Shown here: one piece after another, positions 1-8,069 of the stretch
Layout: the number at the start of each line of letters is the position of its first letter
Numbering within the stretch: position 1 is the stretch's first letter
From: Bradyrhizobium diazoefficiens
Lineage (GTDB): Bacteria > Pseudomonadota > Alphaproteobacteria > Rhizobiales > Xanthobacteraceae
DNA length: 64,000 nt
NCBI RefSeq assembly: GCF_018129965.1
Contig: NZ_JAFCKW010000012.1
Coordinates: 1-64,000 of the forward strand
Direction of reading: 5' to 3'
Program-made: the position numbers and the translations under genes
The notes under the pieces: generated by a model
What the model was told of the DNA's origin: nothing
What the model saw: the letters and a program-made list of their open reading frames with translations, nothing else
Databases searched by the model: none

Positions 1-429
1 GCGACCGCCCGACGCGACTCAAAAAAAGCCCGCCAGCGGCAATCAATCTCCCTCATCCAATTACGCAAAGCTCTCGCCTGCGGGGGAGGGTTGGAGAGGG
101 TGCCTCCGCAGCGGGGCAGTTGCTGGCACGGTTGGTGTCTCCCAGGCGAGAGAGCCCTCACCCGCGCTTCGCATAACCGAGGCTCTGCCTCGGCGTTCTC
201 TAAGAAGACGGCCGCCAAAGGCGGCCTATGCTCCCCGCAAGCGGGAGAGGTTAAGCGCCCCCGCGGCCCTCCGCCCCGATCACCAAAACGGCAGTGTTTG
301 CCGCACTTTACCATCACATAAAGGGCGCATTCACCCCCGACATACAGATGTGGAGTTCCGTGCCCCATGCGCTGGGGGCGCATTGTTCGCCGCCCGTTTT
401 GGCTTAAGTAACCATTCGTTCGCGCCCGA
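1..429. other. Intergenic region, no gene recognised
   Basis: I see no convincing coding frame here. Positions about 60-260 are low-complexity, purine-rich and repeat-like, with GCGGGGGAGGG-type blocks and a CCCCGCAAGCGGGAGAGG hairpin remnant around 232-250. This looks like degenerate members of the dispersed repeats common in this genome type. An A7 run beside a GC-rich stretch at 21-40 could be the remains of a terminator read on the minus strand. The last 100 bp should hold the promoter of the DUF3108 gene, but I find no clear -35/-10 pair. Confidence 0.5.
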
Positions 430-1308
430 TTGGATCGTTTCGTGCCCGCATTTGTCTCTCACGCGCCCCGGCTTGTTGGTTCGGCCGGCCGGCTGGCCCT
501 GGCAGTCCTTTGCGGGCTCGCTGTGGCGTGGGGCGCCGCGCCCGCGGCGGCGCAGGGCAAGCTCGATGCGCAATATGAGGCCTCGCTGGCGGGCATTCCG
601 GTCGGCAAGGGCGCCTGGACCATCGATATCGGCGATGACGTGTTCGCGGCGGCCGCCTCCGGCGGCACCTCGGGGCTGCTGAAATCCTTCGCGGGCGGGT
701 CCGGCACCGGCGCCTCGCAGGGCCGGGTGGTCGGCGGCGCGCTGGTCGCGACCAGCTACCAGGCCTCCACCACCACCTCGAAGAAGACCGAAGAGATCCA
801 CATCACGCTCGACAAGGGCAATGTGAAGGAATTCGGCATCGTGCCGGAGCCGCCGGTCGATCCCGACCGCATCGTCGTCACCGACGCCCACCGCCGCGGC
901 GTCTGGGACCCCATGACGGCCTCGCTACTACGGGTGCCCGGCACCGGCGATCCCGTCGCCCCCGATGCCTGCCACAACGCCGCCCCCGTGTTCGACGGCC
1001 GCATGCGCTACGAGCTCAAGCTCGATTTCAAGCGCATGGAGACCGTGAAGGCGGAAAAGGGCTATCACGGCCCCGTCGTGGTCTGCTCGCTGTTCTTCGT
1101 GCCGGTCGCCGGCTACATCCCCGACCGCCCCGTGATCAAATACCTCGCCGCCCAGCGCAACATCGAGGTCGCCTTCGCACCGATCGCCGGCACGCGCATC
1201 CTGGTCCCGTTCTGGCTGAAAGTGCCGACCCCGCTGGGACCAGCCATGCTGGAAGCCACCAGCTTCCTGACCTCAGCCCAGCCCCCCAAGGTCGCCAAGA
1301 CGCAGTAG
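430..1308 (+). CDS. DUF3108 domain-containing exported protein
   Basis: Predicted secreted or periplasmic protein of 292 residues. A hydrophobic stretch at about residues 20-45 ending in AAPAAAQ is a Sec signal peptide. The mature part begins with the DUF3108-type opening (YEASLAGIPVGKGAWTIDI) and contains the FDGRMRYELKL segment typical of the family. The molecular role of DUF3108 is not established; the beta-rich fold suggests an envelope protein. The start used is a TTG at 430; a GTG at 442 would also leave an intact signal peptide, and neither has a convincing Shine-Dalgarno sequence. It is followed by about 790 bp of repeat-rich intergenic DNA. Confidence 0.8.
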   Translation: MDRFVPAFVSHAPRLVGSAGRLALAVLCGLAVAWGAAPAAAQGKLDAQYEASLAGIPVGKGAWTIDIGDDVFAAAASGGTSGLLKSFAGGSGTGASQGRVVGGALVATSYQASTTTSKKTEEIHITLDKGNVKEFGIVPEPPVDPDRIVVTDAHRRGVWDPMTASLLRVPGTGDPVAPDACHNAAPVFDGRMRYELKLDFKRMETVKAEKGYHGPVVVCSLFFVPVAGYIPDRPVIKYLAAQRNIEVAFAPIAGTRILVPFWLKVPTPLGPAMLEATSFLTSAQPPKVAKTQ

Positions 1309-1322
1309 GCCCCGTGCCCTGC

Positions 1323-1430
1323 CGTCATTCCGCGGCGCGCCCCTTGGCGCGAGCCCGGAATCCATCAAGCCTAAGACTCTGTTTTCACGATGGATTCCGG
1401 GTTCGCGCCGTCGCGCGCCCCGGAATGACG
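1323..1430. repeat. Palindromic intergenic repeat, family B copy 1
   Basis: Begins CGTCATTCCG and ends with its inverse, CGGAATGACG. Between them, GGCGCGAGCCCGGAATCCAT is partly mirrored by ATGGATTCCGGGTTCGCGCC, so the element can fold into a long imperfect hairpin. Related copies lie at 21262-21342 and 55055-55134. It lies just after the DUF3108 stop codon. Confidence 0.7.
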
Positions 1431-1520
1431 AGGGTGAGGCCTGTGTTCTGGTTTTTCAATGACTTACCTACTGTGCATGGGGTTGTTTTCGAAAAACGGG
1501 TTGGGGAGGGTCTTTCCGCC

Positions 1521-1643
1521 CGTCATGGCTGGGCTTGTCCCGGCCATCCACGATCTTCGAGCTCACCCCGAACGTGGATGCCCGGGCCTTCGCCTCGCCG
1601 AAGCGGCTTCGGCCGCGCAGGCGGGTCAAGCCCGGGCATGACG
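1521..1643. repeat. Palindromic intergenic repeat, family A copy 1
   Basis: Starts CGTCATGGCTGGGCTTGTCC and ends GTCAAGCCCGGGCATGACGG. The ends are imperfect inverse complements, so the whole unit can form a cruciform or hairpin. A close relative is at 27329-27414 and a more diverged one at 1941-2062. Confidence 0.7.
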
Positions 1644-1656
1644 GTGCGAGGTCCGG

Positions 1657-1855
1657 GAATCCGTTTGACTCCTCCCCGATTCTGATTCGACTCCGCGCCG
1701 TCCCCAACTTAACCGTTTGTGTCGTCAAATCGTCGCTTGTGCGACGCTCCGAAACTCCATCTAGTCGGAGTCAAACAGAGTCCCGCGACATGTTGCGTGA
1801 ACGGAACAGGACTCCAGGGGGAGTCAGCGATTCGGCCGCGATTCGTTCCGGAGTC
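1657..1855. promoter_or_regulatory. Cluster of twelve GANTC (CcrM-type) sites
   Basis: GANTC occurs at 1657, 1667, 1678, 1684, 1689, 1768, 1778, 1810, 1821, 1829, 1840 and 1851. My rough expectation for 200 bp at about 65% GC is below one site. GANTC is the target of the cell-cycle adenine methyltransferase CcrM in alphaproteobacteria. The cluster is upstream of the helicase gene and between two palindromic repeats. No DnaA boxes or replication genes are visible, so a methylation-sensitive control region is an inference only. Confidence 0.55.
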
Positions 1856-1940
1856 GTTCCGAAGCTTAAGGCCAACGGGAAAAGCGTCGCAAAGTGAGAC
1901 AGTTGCGCGGGATTTGGGAGGGTGCTCCCACAAACTCGGT

Positions 1941-2062
1941 GTCATCGCCCGGCCAGTGCGCAATTGCGCACCAGGACCGGGCGATCCAGTACGCCGAGGC
2001 GGTTGTGGTCGAGCGGACGGGCCGCGGCGTACTGGATGCCCCGGTCGAGCCGGGGCATGACA
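1941..2062. repeat. Palindromic intergenic repeat, family A diverged copy
   Basis: The motif GGGCGATCCAGTACGCC is answered by GGCGTACTGGATGCCCC, and the unit ends GAGCCGGGGCATGACAG as in the other family A copies. It lies directly upstream of the helicase start region. Confidence 0.6.
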
Positions 2063-2176
2063 GCGGAGAGATCAGGGCTCGCCCCAGCGTTCGGAGACAT
2101 GGCTGACAGAGTCCATCGCACCGCCGCCGCAGACAGGACTGACATTCGCCTCATCAGCCATTACCTAATCAGCCAG

Positions 2177-5100
2177 ATGCCCTTTTCCTCCTCCCCCTTC
2201 GGCTCCGAACGCGCACAGTCCGACCGCGTGCCCGGCGCTGGCGTCACCGCGGTGCTCGGGCCGACCAATACCGGCAAGACCCATCTGGCGATCGAGCGGA
2301 TGCTCGCGCATTCGTCCGGCCTGATCGGCCTGCCGCTGCGGCTGCTGGCCCGCGAGGTCTACAACAAGATCGTCGCGCGGGTCGGGCCGGAAGCCGTTGC
2401 GCTCGTGACCGGCGAGGAGAAGATCAAGCCGAAGAACCCGCGCTACTGGGTCTCCACCGTCGAGGCGATGCCGCGCGACCTCGACGTCTCGTTCCTCGCC
2501 GTCGACGAAATCCAGATCGCCTCTGACCTCGAGCGCGGCCACGTCTTCACCGACCGCATCCTCAACCGCCGCGGCCGCGACGAGACGCTGCTGCTCGGCG
2601 CCGCCACCATGCGCCCGATCATCGAGCGGCTGCTGCCCGGCGTGTCCATGATCACCCGGCCCCGGCTGTCGCAGCTGGAATTTGCCGGCGATCGCAAGAT
2701 CACCCGCCAGCCGCGCCGCACCGCCATCGTCGCCTTCTCGGCCGACGAGGTCTACGCCATCGCCGAGCTGATCAAGCGCCAGCATGGCGGCGCCGCCGTG
2801 GTGCTGGGCTCGCTGTCGCCCCGCACGCGCAATGCGCAGGTCGAGATGTTCCAGAACGGCGACGTCGACTATCTCGTCGCCACCGACGCCGTCGGCATGG
2901 GCCTCAATCTCGACGTCGACCACGTCGCCTTCGCCTCCGACCGCAAATATGACGGCTACCAGTTCCGCCGCCTGACACCGTCCGAATTCGCGCAGATCGC
3001 CGGCCGCGCCGGCAGAGCCACGCGCAACGGCACCTTCGGCACCACCGGCCGCTGCGGGCCGTTCGAGCCCGAGCTCGTCAACGCGCTGCAGAACCACACC
3101 TTCGATTCCGTGAAGATGCTGCAATGGCGCAATGCGAAGCTGGATTTCTCCTCGCTCGGCGCGCTCCAGGTCTCGCTGAACCAGTCGCCCGGCCATGAGG
3201 CGCTGACGCGCGCCCCGATCGCCGAGGACATGCGCGTGCTCGACCACGCCGCCCGCGACGCCGATGTGCGCGATACCGCACATGGCAAGGCGGCGGTGGA
3301 GCGGCTGTGGGAGGCCTGCCAGGTTCCGGACTACCGCAAACTGTCGCCCGCGGCCCATGCCGAGCTCGTCACCACGCTCTACGGCTTCCTGATGCAGAAG
3401 GGCTGCATCCCCGATTCCTGGTTCGCGGCCCAGGTGAATCAGGCCGATCGCGTCGACGGCGACATCGACACGCTGTCGGCCCGGATCGCGCAGATCCGCA
3501 CCTGGACCTTCGTCGCCAACCGGCCGGACTGGCTGAGAGACCCCGAACGCTGGCAGGGAATCGCCCGCGAGGTCGAAAATAAATTATCGGATGCGCTCCA
3601 TGAACGCTTGACTGAGCGTTTCGTTGATCGCCGGACCAGTGTATTGATGCGCCGCCTGCGGGAGAACACGAGCTTGAATACGGAAATCGGCAAGACCGGC
3701 GAAGTCATCGTCGAAGGCCATGTCATCGGCCGTCTCGATGGCTTCACCTTTGCACCGGATGCGGCGGAAGCCGGCTCCGATGCGAAAGCCTTGCAGGCTG
3801 CCGCGCAAGCGGTGCTCGCCGGCGAGATCAATGCGCGCGCCGAAAAACTGGGCAATGCGCCGGACGACCAGTTCGTGCTCACGTCGGAAGGTATCATCCG
3901 CTGGACCGGCGACGCCGTGGCGCGGCTGTCTGCCGCAGAGGACGCGCTGTCGCCCCGCATCCGCATCATCTCCGACGAGCGCCTGACAGGCAGCCCGCGC
4001 GAGAAGGTGCAGGCAAGGCTCGAGCTCTGGCTCAAGACCCATATCGAGAAGCTGCTCGGGCCGATGTTCGAGCTGTCCAAGGCCGAGGACGTCACCGGCA
4101 TCGCCCGCGGCATCGCCTATCAGCTCGTCGAGGCGCTCGGCGTGCTCGAGCGTCCGAAGATCGCCAACGAGCTGAAGGATCTCGACCAGTCCTCGCGCGC
4201 GACCCTGCGCAAATACGGCGTCCGCTTCGGCGCCTATCACATCTATTTTCCCGGCCTGTTGAAGCCCGCCGGCCGTGCGCTCGCCGCACTGCTGTGGGCG
4301 CTGAAGCAGGACAATGTCGATCTGTCCTCGCTGTCGGGCGCGCAGCATCTGGCCTCGTCTGGCCGCACCTCGTTCCCGGTCGACAAGCAGCTGCCGCGCG
4401 ATGCCTATCGCGTGCTCGGCTACAAGCAGGCCGGCGAGCGCGCCGTGCGTGTCGACATTCTTGAACGCCTCGCCGATCTGATCCGCCCGGCGCTGGCCTG
4501 GCGCGAGAACGCGTCGGGCGAAAAGCCCGCCGGTGCATTCGACGGCCGCAGCTTCGTGGTGACGCAGGCGATGACCTCGCTCACCGGCTCGGCCGGCGAG
4601 GATTTTGCGTCGGTGCTGCGCGCGCTCGGCTATCGCATGGAGAAGCGTCCACCGCTGCCGCCGAAGCCCGTCGCTCCCGTTGCGGAGACGCCGGCAGTCG
4701 AGGCTGAAGCCGCCGCGACCGAAACCCCGGTCGAAGAAGAAGCCGCAGCACCCGTGGACACTGCGGTTGAAGCCGCCGCCGAACCTGTGACCGTGGAAGA
4801 CGCGCCGGGCCTCGAGCAGCACGACGAGCCCGCGCCCGAACAGCCCGCGCTCGAAGCATCCCCCGAGGCGCCCGTCACGCCCGAGGACGCCCCCGGCATC
4901 GCGCCGCCGGCCGACGAGGCCGCCGCGGCTGCCCCGGCCGATGCCGCTCCGGTCGAAGAGGCTGTTCCTGCTGAAGCCGCTCCCGCAGAGACTGAAGCGA
5001 CGGAAGCCGCCGCATCGGCCGATGCCGCTGTGCCTGGGGACGCCCCGGCCACGCCCGCAGAGCCCGAACTCATCGAGGTCTGGCGTCCTGCCGGCCGTCA

Positions 5101-5605
5101 CGAGGATCGCAAGCCGCGCCACGAGCGCCATCGCCACCAGCGTCACAACAATCAGCGCCCGCAGGCCGGTGCCGAAGCCGGCGCCGCGCCCGCCGAGGGC
5201 GAAGCCGCGCAGGCCGCCGACGGCGCCAAGCCGGGCGAGCGTCATCGTCATGGCGGCGGTCGCCGGGATTTCCGCAAGCAGCGCGAGGGCGGTGCCGAAG
5301 GCGCGCCGCGTCCCGAGGGACGCGACGGCAACAACCGTCGCTTCGAAGGCAAGGATCGCGACAACAAGGATCGTGATCGCAACAACGGCAAGTTCGGCGG
5401 CGATCGCAACAAGGGCAAGCCCGGCGGCGATCGTGACAATCGTGGTCGCGACCGCGACAAGGGGAGGGATCGCCAGGGTGGTCCCTCGCTGCGCCCCTAC
5501 GCCTCGAGCGCGACCCCGCGCGAGCGCGACCGTCCGGCCGATCCGAACTCGCCCTTCGCAAAACTCGCTGCGCTCAAGGAGCAGCTTGCTGGTCGCAAGG
5601 AGTGA
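2177..5605 (+). CDS. SUV3-like superfamily 2 RNA helicase with long basic tail
   Basis: Putative ATP-dependent RNA helicase of 1142 residues. The N-terminal half has the Walker A motif GPTNTGKTH at about residues 28-36, a DEIQ Walker B box near 110, and the QIAGRAGRATR motif VI near 275, as in mitochondrial SUV3-type helicases. A long low-complexity Ala/Pro/Glu segment follows (about 825-968), then an Arg/Gly/Asp/Asn-rich basic tail (about 970-1110) that probably binds RNA. It is much longer than SUV3 because of this tail. I used the ATG at 2177, which brings the first conserved residues close to the N-terminus; an in-frame ATG at 2099 is possible. The S4 RNA-binding gene follows almost at once, suggesting joint expression and a role in RNA metabolism. 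Confidence 0.85.
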   Translation: MPFSSSPFGSERAQSDRVPGAGVTAVLGPTNTGKTHLAIERMLAHSSGLIGLPLRLLAREVYNKIVARVGPEAVALVTGEEKIKPKNPRYWVSTVEAMPRDLDVSFLAVDEIQIASDLERGHVFTDRILNRRGRDETLLLGAATMRPIIERLLPGVSMITRPRLSQLEFAGDRKITRQPRRTAIVAFSADEVYAIAELIKRQHGGAAVVLGSLSPRTRNAQVEMFQNGDVDYLVATDAVGMGLNLDVDHVAFASDRKYDGYQFRRLTPSEFAQIAGRAGRATRNGTFGTTGRCGPFEPELVNALQNHTFDSVKMLQWRNAKLDFSSLGALQVSLNQSPGHEALTRAPIAEDMRVLDHAARDADVRDTAHGKAAVERLWEACQVPDYRKLSPAAHAELVTTLYGFLMQKGCIPDSWFAAQVNQADRVDGDIDTLSARIAQIRTWTFVANRPDWLRDPERWQGIAREVENKLSDALHERLTERFVDRRTSVLMRRLRENTSLNTEIGKTGEVIVEGHVIGRLDGFTFAPDAAEAGSDAKALQAAAQAVLAGEINARAEKLGNAPDDQFVLTSEGIIRWTGDAVARLSAAEDALSPRIRIISDERLTGSPREKVQARLELWLKTHIEKLLGPMFELSKAEDVTGIARGIAYQLVEALGVLERPKIANELKDLDQSSRATLRKYGVRFGAYHIYFPGLLKPAGRALAALLWALKQDNVDLSSLSGAQHLASSGRTSFPVDKQLPRDAYRVLGYKQAGERAVRVDILERLADLIRPALAWRENASGEKPAGAFDGRSFVVTQAMTSLTGSAGEDFASVLRALGYRMEKRPPLPPKPVAPVAETPAVEAEAAATETPVEEEAAAPVDTAVEAAAEPVTVEDAPGLEQHDEPAPEQPALEASPEAPVTPEDAPGIAPPADEAAAAAPADAAPVEEAVPAEAAPAETEATEAAASADAAVPGDAPATPAEPELIEVWRPAGRHEDRKPRHERHRHQRHNNQRPQAGAEAGAAPAEGEAAQAADGAKPGERHRHGGGRRDFRKQREGGAEGAPRPEGRDGNNRRFEGKDRDNKDRDRNNGKFGGDRNKGKPGGDRDNRGRDRDKGRDRQGGPSLRPYASSATPRERDRPADPNSPFAKLAALKEQLAGRKE

Positions 5606-5608
5606 TCC

Positions 5609-5884
5609 ACGAGCGAGCGGCAGCGCGTCGACAAATGGCTGTGGCACGCGCGGGTGGTGAAGGCGCGCACCTCGGCGGCTGAGCTCGTCGAGAAGGGGCG
5701 CGTCCGCGTCAACGGCGCGCGCGAGATGTCGCCGGGGCACGGCATCAAGATCGGCGACGTGCTCACCATCGCGCTCGACAGCACCGTGCGGGTGTTGAAA
5801 GTCGTGGCTTTCAACGAGCGCCGCGGCGATGCCGCCTCGGCCCGCGTGCTCTACGAAGAAATCAGTGAAGCCAGGCGCAATTAA
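5609..5884 (+). CDS. S4 domain RNA-binding protein (Hsp15-like), apparent ACG start
   Basis: Small RNA-binding protein of the S4/Hsp15 group, likely acting on ribosomal RNA or stalled 50S particles. The S4 core is clear: RVDKWLWHARVVKARTSA, then VEKGRVRVNGARE. The reading frame is closed upstream by the helicase stop at 5603-5605. The nearest ATG (5654) would remove the first helix of the S4 fold. A perfect AAGGAG at 5597-5602 is followed six bases later by ACG AGC GAG CGG CAG, which gives (M)SERQRVDKWLW, a normal family N-terminus. I therefore place the start at the ACG at 5609; this is an inference. The gene is probably co-transcribed and translationally coupled with the helicase. Confidence 0.75.
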   Translation, partial: TSERQRVDKWLWHARVVKARTSAAELVEKGRVRVNGAREMSPGHGIKIGDVLTIALDSTVRVLKVVAFNERRGDAASARVLYEEISEARRN

Positions 5885-6016
5885 TTGCGTCTTCAATTCA
5901 TTTCTTGGTCCGCCAAACACACAAAGCCGTCATGATCGGCCGTTCCCGACCTTGCAGCGCCGGGCCATCCGCGCTACGCAAGCCACGACTTTTAAGAGAG
6001 CTTTTCGGAGCGTTGG

Positions 6017-6355
6017 ATGACTTACGTCGTCACTGAAAACTGCATCAAGTGCAAGTACACCGACTGCGTCGAGGTCTGCCCGGTCGATTGCTTCTACGAG
6101 GGTGACAACATGCTCGTCATCCATCCTGACGAGTGCATCGACTGCGGCGTGTGCGAACCGGAATGCCCTGCCGACGCCATCAAGCCGGATACCGAACCGG
6201 GCCTGGAAAAGTGGCTGTCGGTCAATGCCGACTATGCCAAGAGCTGGCCGAACATCACCCAGAAGAAAGAATCACCTGCCGACGCCAAGGAATTCGACGG
6301 CCAGGAAGGGAAGTTTGAGAAATATTTCTCCCCGAACCCCGGTTCCGGAGACTAA
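6017..6355 (+). CDS. fdxA: Ferredoxin FdxA, 7Fe type
   Basis: Soluble electron carrier of 112 residues. The N-terminus carries the two Cys clusters of 7Fe ferredoxins: NCIKCKYTDCVEVCPVDC for the 3Fe-4S/4Fe-4S pair and CIDCGVCEPECP for the second site, followed by the acidic/aromatic C-terminal extension typical of alphaproteobacterial FdxA. Length matches the family. The ATG at 6017 is preceded by a GGAG at about 6006. The gene stands alone, 132 bp after the S4 gene and 146 bp before carD. The redox partner cannot be deduced from context. Confidence 0.93.
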   Translation: MTYVVTENCIKCKYTDCVEVCPVDCFYEGDNMLVIHPDECIDCGVCEPECPADAIKPDTEPGLEKWLSVNADYAKSWPNITQKKESPADAKEFDGQEGKFEKYFSPNPGSGD

Positions 6356-6423
6356 ATAGGGCCCAAACTTAACCCTAACCGCGTCGTTACCGCTGAAAAC
6401 CAGCCCTGAAGACCCCTAAATCA

Positions 6424-6458
6424 TTGATTTTTGCGGGAAATGTGCTATATTGGGCACA
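6424..6458 (+). promoter_or_regulatory. Candidate carD promoter with TGTGC dyad
   Basis: TTGATT at 6424-6429 and TATATT at 6446-6451 are spaced by 16 bp and resemble a housekeeping sigma promoter. TGTGC at 6441-6445 and GCACA at 6454-6458 form an inverted repeat with an 8-bp spacer straddling the -10, so a repressor could act here. A start point near 6458 would give a leader of about 45 nt to the GTG at 6502. Confidence 0.4.
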
Positions 6459-6501
6459 TTAAGCTGAACCCCGTCAGCCCCGTTGGCCCCTCTGGGTTCC
6501 C

Positions 6502-7530
6502 GTGAAACCAAATGTCGAACAGGGGCGTGGCAGTTTCCGCGCGCAGGCTGTGTCACAGAAAACGCGTAAAAAGAGTACTTCAGCGAAGGCTTCCCATAAG
6601 GATGCCAAAAAAGTCGCCGCGGCCAGCCGTAGCGCATCCAAGGGTCGGACCGCGACGAAGGCACCGGCTGCAAAGTCCTCGAAGAACAAAAGAAGCGCAA
6701 TGCCTAACAAGACTGCCAAACCGGCCGCGAAAGCGACCGTTGCAAAGCCTGCTGCTGCCAAGGCTCCCGCCGCCAAGGCCCCCGCTGTCAAGGCTCCTGC
6801 TGCCAAGCCCGTTGTCGCTCCGAAGGCCCCCGTTGCCGCTGCCCCTGCCAAGGCCCCCGCTGCTGCGGCGAAGCCGGCCGTGAAGGCTGCTGCACCCGCG
6901 CCGAAGATCGAGGAAAAGAAGGTCGTGACCCAGCGTCAGGGCTTCAAGGCCAATGAATTCGTCGTCTATCCCGCTCACGGCGTCGGCCAGATCCTGGCCA
7001 TCGAGGAGCAGGAGATCGCCGGCGCGAAGCTCGAACTGTTCGTCATCAACTTCATCAAGGACAAGATGACGCTGCGCGTGCCGACCGCCAAGGTCGCCAA
7101 TGTCGGCATGCGCAAGCTGTCCGAGCCGGCGCTGGTCAAGAAGGCGCTGGAGACCCTCAAGGGCCGCGCCCGCGTCAAGCGCACCATGTGGTCGCGCCGC
7201 GCCCAGGAATACGAAGCGAAGATCAATTCGGGCGACATCGTCGCGATCGCGGAAGTCGTGCGCGACCTCTATCGCTCCGACTCACAGCCCGAGCAGTCAT
7301 ACAGCGAACGTCAGCTCTACGAAGCGGCGCTCGATCGTCTGTCCCGCGAAATCGCGGTGGTGCAGCACTCGACCGAGACCGAAGCGGTCAAGGAGATCGA
7401 GGCCCAGCTCGCCAAGAGCCCGCGCCGCAACGCCAAGGCGGAAGCCGCCGAGGGCGAAGGCGAGGCGGATGCCGAGGGCGAGACCGACGAGACCGATGGC
7501 GACACCACCGTCGCCGACGAGGCCGCGTAA
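6502..7530 (+). CDS. CarD family transcriptional regulator with histone H1-like N-terminal tail
   Basis: CarD-type global regulator that binds RNA polymerase beta and stabilises open promoter complexes. The conserved core starts near residue 145 (VVTQRQGFKANEFVVYPAHG) and includes the RNA polymerase-interacting domain, then a helical DNA-binding domain (RTMWSRRAQEYEAKINSGD). A Lys/Ala/Pro-rich N-terminal segment of about 140 residues resembles eukaryotic histone H1 tails, and the C-terminus is acidic. The start is uncertain: GTG 6502 (used), GTG 6550, or ATG 6700, which would shorten the tail by 66 residues. Composition is continuous across these, so I keep the long form. The gene ends in a strong intrinsic terminator. 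Confidence 0.88.
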   Translation: MKPNVEQGRGSFRAQAVSQKTRKKSTSAKASHKDAKKVAAASRSASKGRTATKAPAAKSSKNKRSAMPNKTAKPAAKATVAKPAAAKAPAAKAPAVKAPAAKPVVAPKAPVAAAPAKAPAAAAKPAVKAAAPAPKIEEKKVVTQRQGFKANEFVVYPAHGVGQILAIEEQEIAGAKLELFVINFIKDKMTLRVPTAKVANVGMRKLSEPALVKKALETLKGRARVKRTMWSRRAQEYEAKINSGDIVAIAEVVRDLYRSDSQPEQSYSERQLYEAALDRLSREIAVVQHSTETEAVKEIEAQLAKSPRRNAKAEAAEGEGEADAEGETDETDGDTTVADEAA

Positions 7531-7559
7531 GCCTATCGTCGCGTCGACAACGAAACATC

Positions 7560-7590
7560 AAAAGCCCGGCCGCTCGGCCGGGCTTTTTTG
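7560..7590 (+). terminator. Rho-independent terminator after carD
   Basis: GCCCGGCC at 7564-7571 and GGCCGGGC at 7576-7583 form an 8-bp GC stem with a GCTC loop, followed by T6. An A4 run on the left flank means it may also stop the convergent minus-strand gene at 7658-8017. Confidence 0.92.
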
Positions 7591-7657
7591 TTGTCGATGG
7601 ATTCGATGTCGGGCTGTGCGCCGTCCGGTGCAGACGCGATTGCCCCCGGATGAGAGC

Positions 7658-8017
7658 TCATTCGCAATAGCGCTTGCCGTTGAAGTCGAAGCATCTGGCG
7701 GGGCTGATCGAGGGATCGCGGTGGTGGATGCGATAGGCCGCCGTCCGCACCCGCGCGTGATGCGTGCGGGCATGGGGAACGGGAGCCGTGCATCGATCGG
7801 CCAGATCCTTGTCGGTGACGGTCGTCCAGGACAAGCGTCCGCCATCCGAGCGGCAGATCAGGGCAACCGATTTCTGGACGCAGAGGAACGCGCCGTTACT
7901 GTAGCTCCTGCTGGCGTAGAGGCAGGTCGGGGTGGTCTGCTCGGCCTCGCCCGGTGTGGCGGCTAAAAGCACCGCGAGCGCTGCCAGTGCGATTTTGAGA
8001 TGGTGCGGACGCGTCAT
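7658..8017 (-). CDS. Small secreted Cys-containing protein, DUF1496-like
   Basis: 119 residues with a clear N-terminal signal peptide (LKIALAALAVLLAATPGEAE). The mature protein has the pattern CLYASRSYSNGAFLCV followed by LICRSDGGRLSWTTV, resembling DUF1496-type small exported proteins, and a C-terminal ARCFDFNGKRYCE with two more cysteines. Four to five cysteines suggest periplasmic disulfides. Function unknown. It converges on carD across the terminator at 7560-7590. Confidence 0.65.
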   Translation of the reverse strand: MTRPHHLKIALAALAVLLAATPGEAEQTTPTCLYASRSYSNGAFLCVQKSVALICRSDGGRLSWTTVTDKDLADRCTAPVPHARTHHARVRTAAYRIHHRDPSISPARCFDFNGKRYCE

Positions 8018-8069
8018 GGATGAGGCTCGCTCTGGTCGGAGTTGCGGGGAGTGCTCTCGGCTACCCGGC

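Noticed and set aside
1657..1855. The GANTC cluster as a chromosomal replication origin
   Set aside because: No DnaA boxes, no AT-rich unwinding region and no origin-linked genes are visible nearby, so I keep it only as a methylation-site cluster.
1466..1900. Small open frames in the repeat-rich gap between the DUF3108 and helicase genes
   Set aside because: All overlap palindromic repeats or the GANTC cluster, lack ribosome sites and encode Arg/Pro-rich sequence without family resemblance.
5876..5889. 14-bp palindrome CGCAATTAATTGCG at the S4 gene stop codon as a terminator or operator
   Set aside because: The stem is AT-rich, has no loop and no T-run, and overlaps the stop codon, so chance is a sufficient explanation.
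3584..5920. A 778-codon minus-strand open frame antisense to the helicase tail
   Set aside because: Composition mirrors the repeat-rich helicase tail; no domain, no plausible start site, and the plus strand is clearly the coding one.
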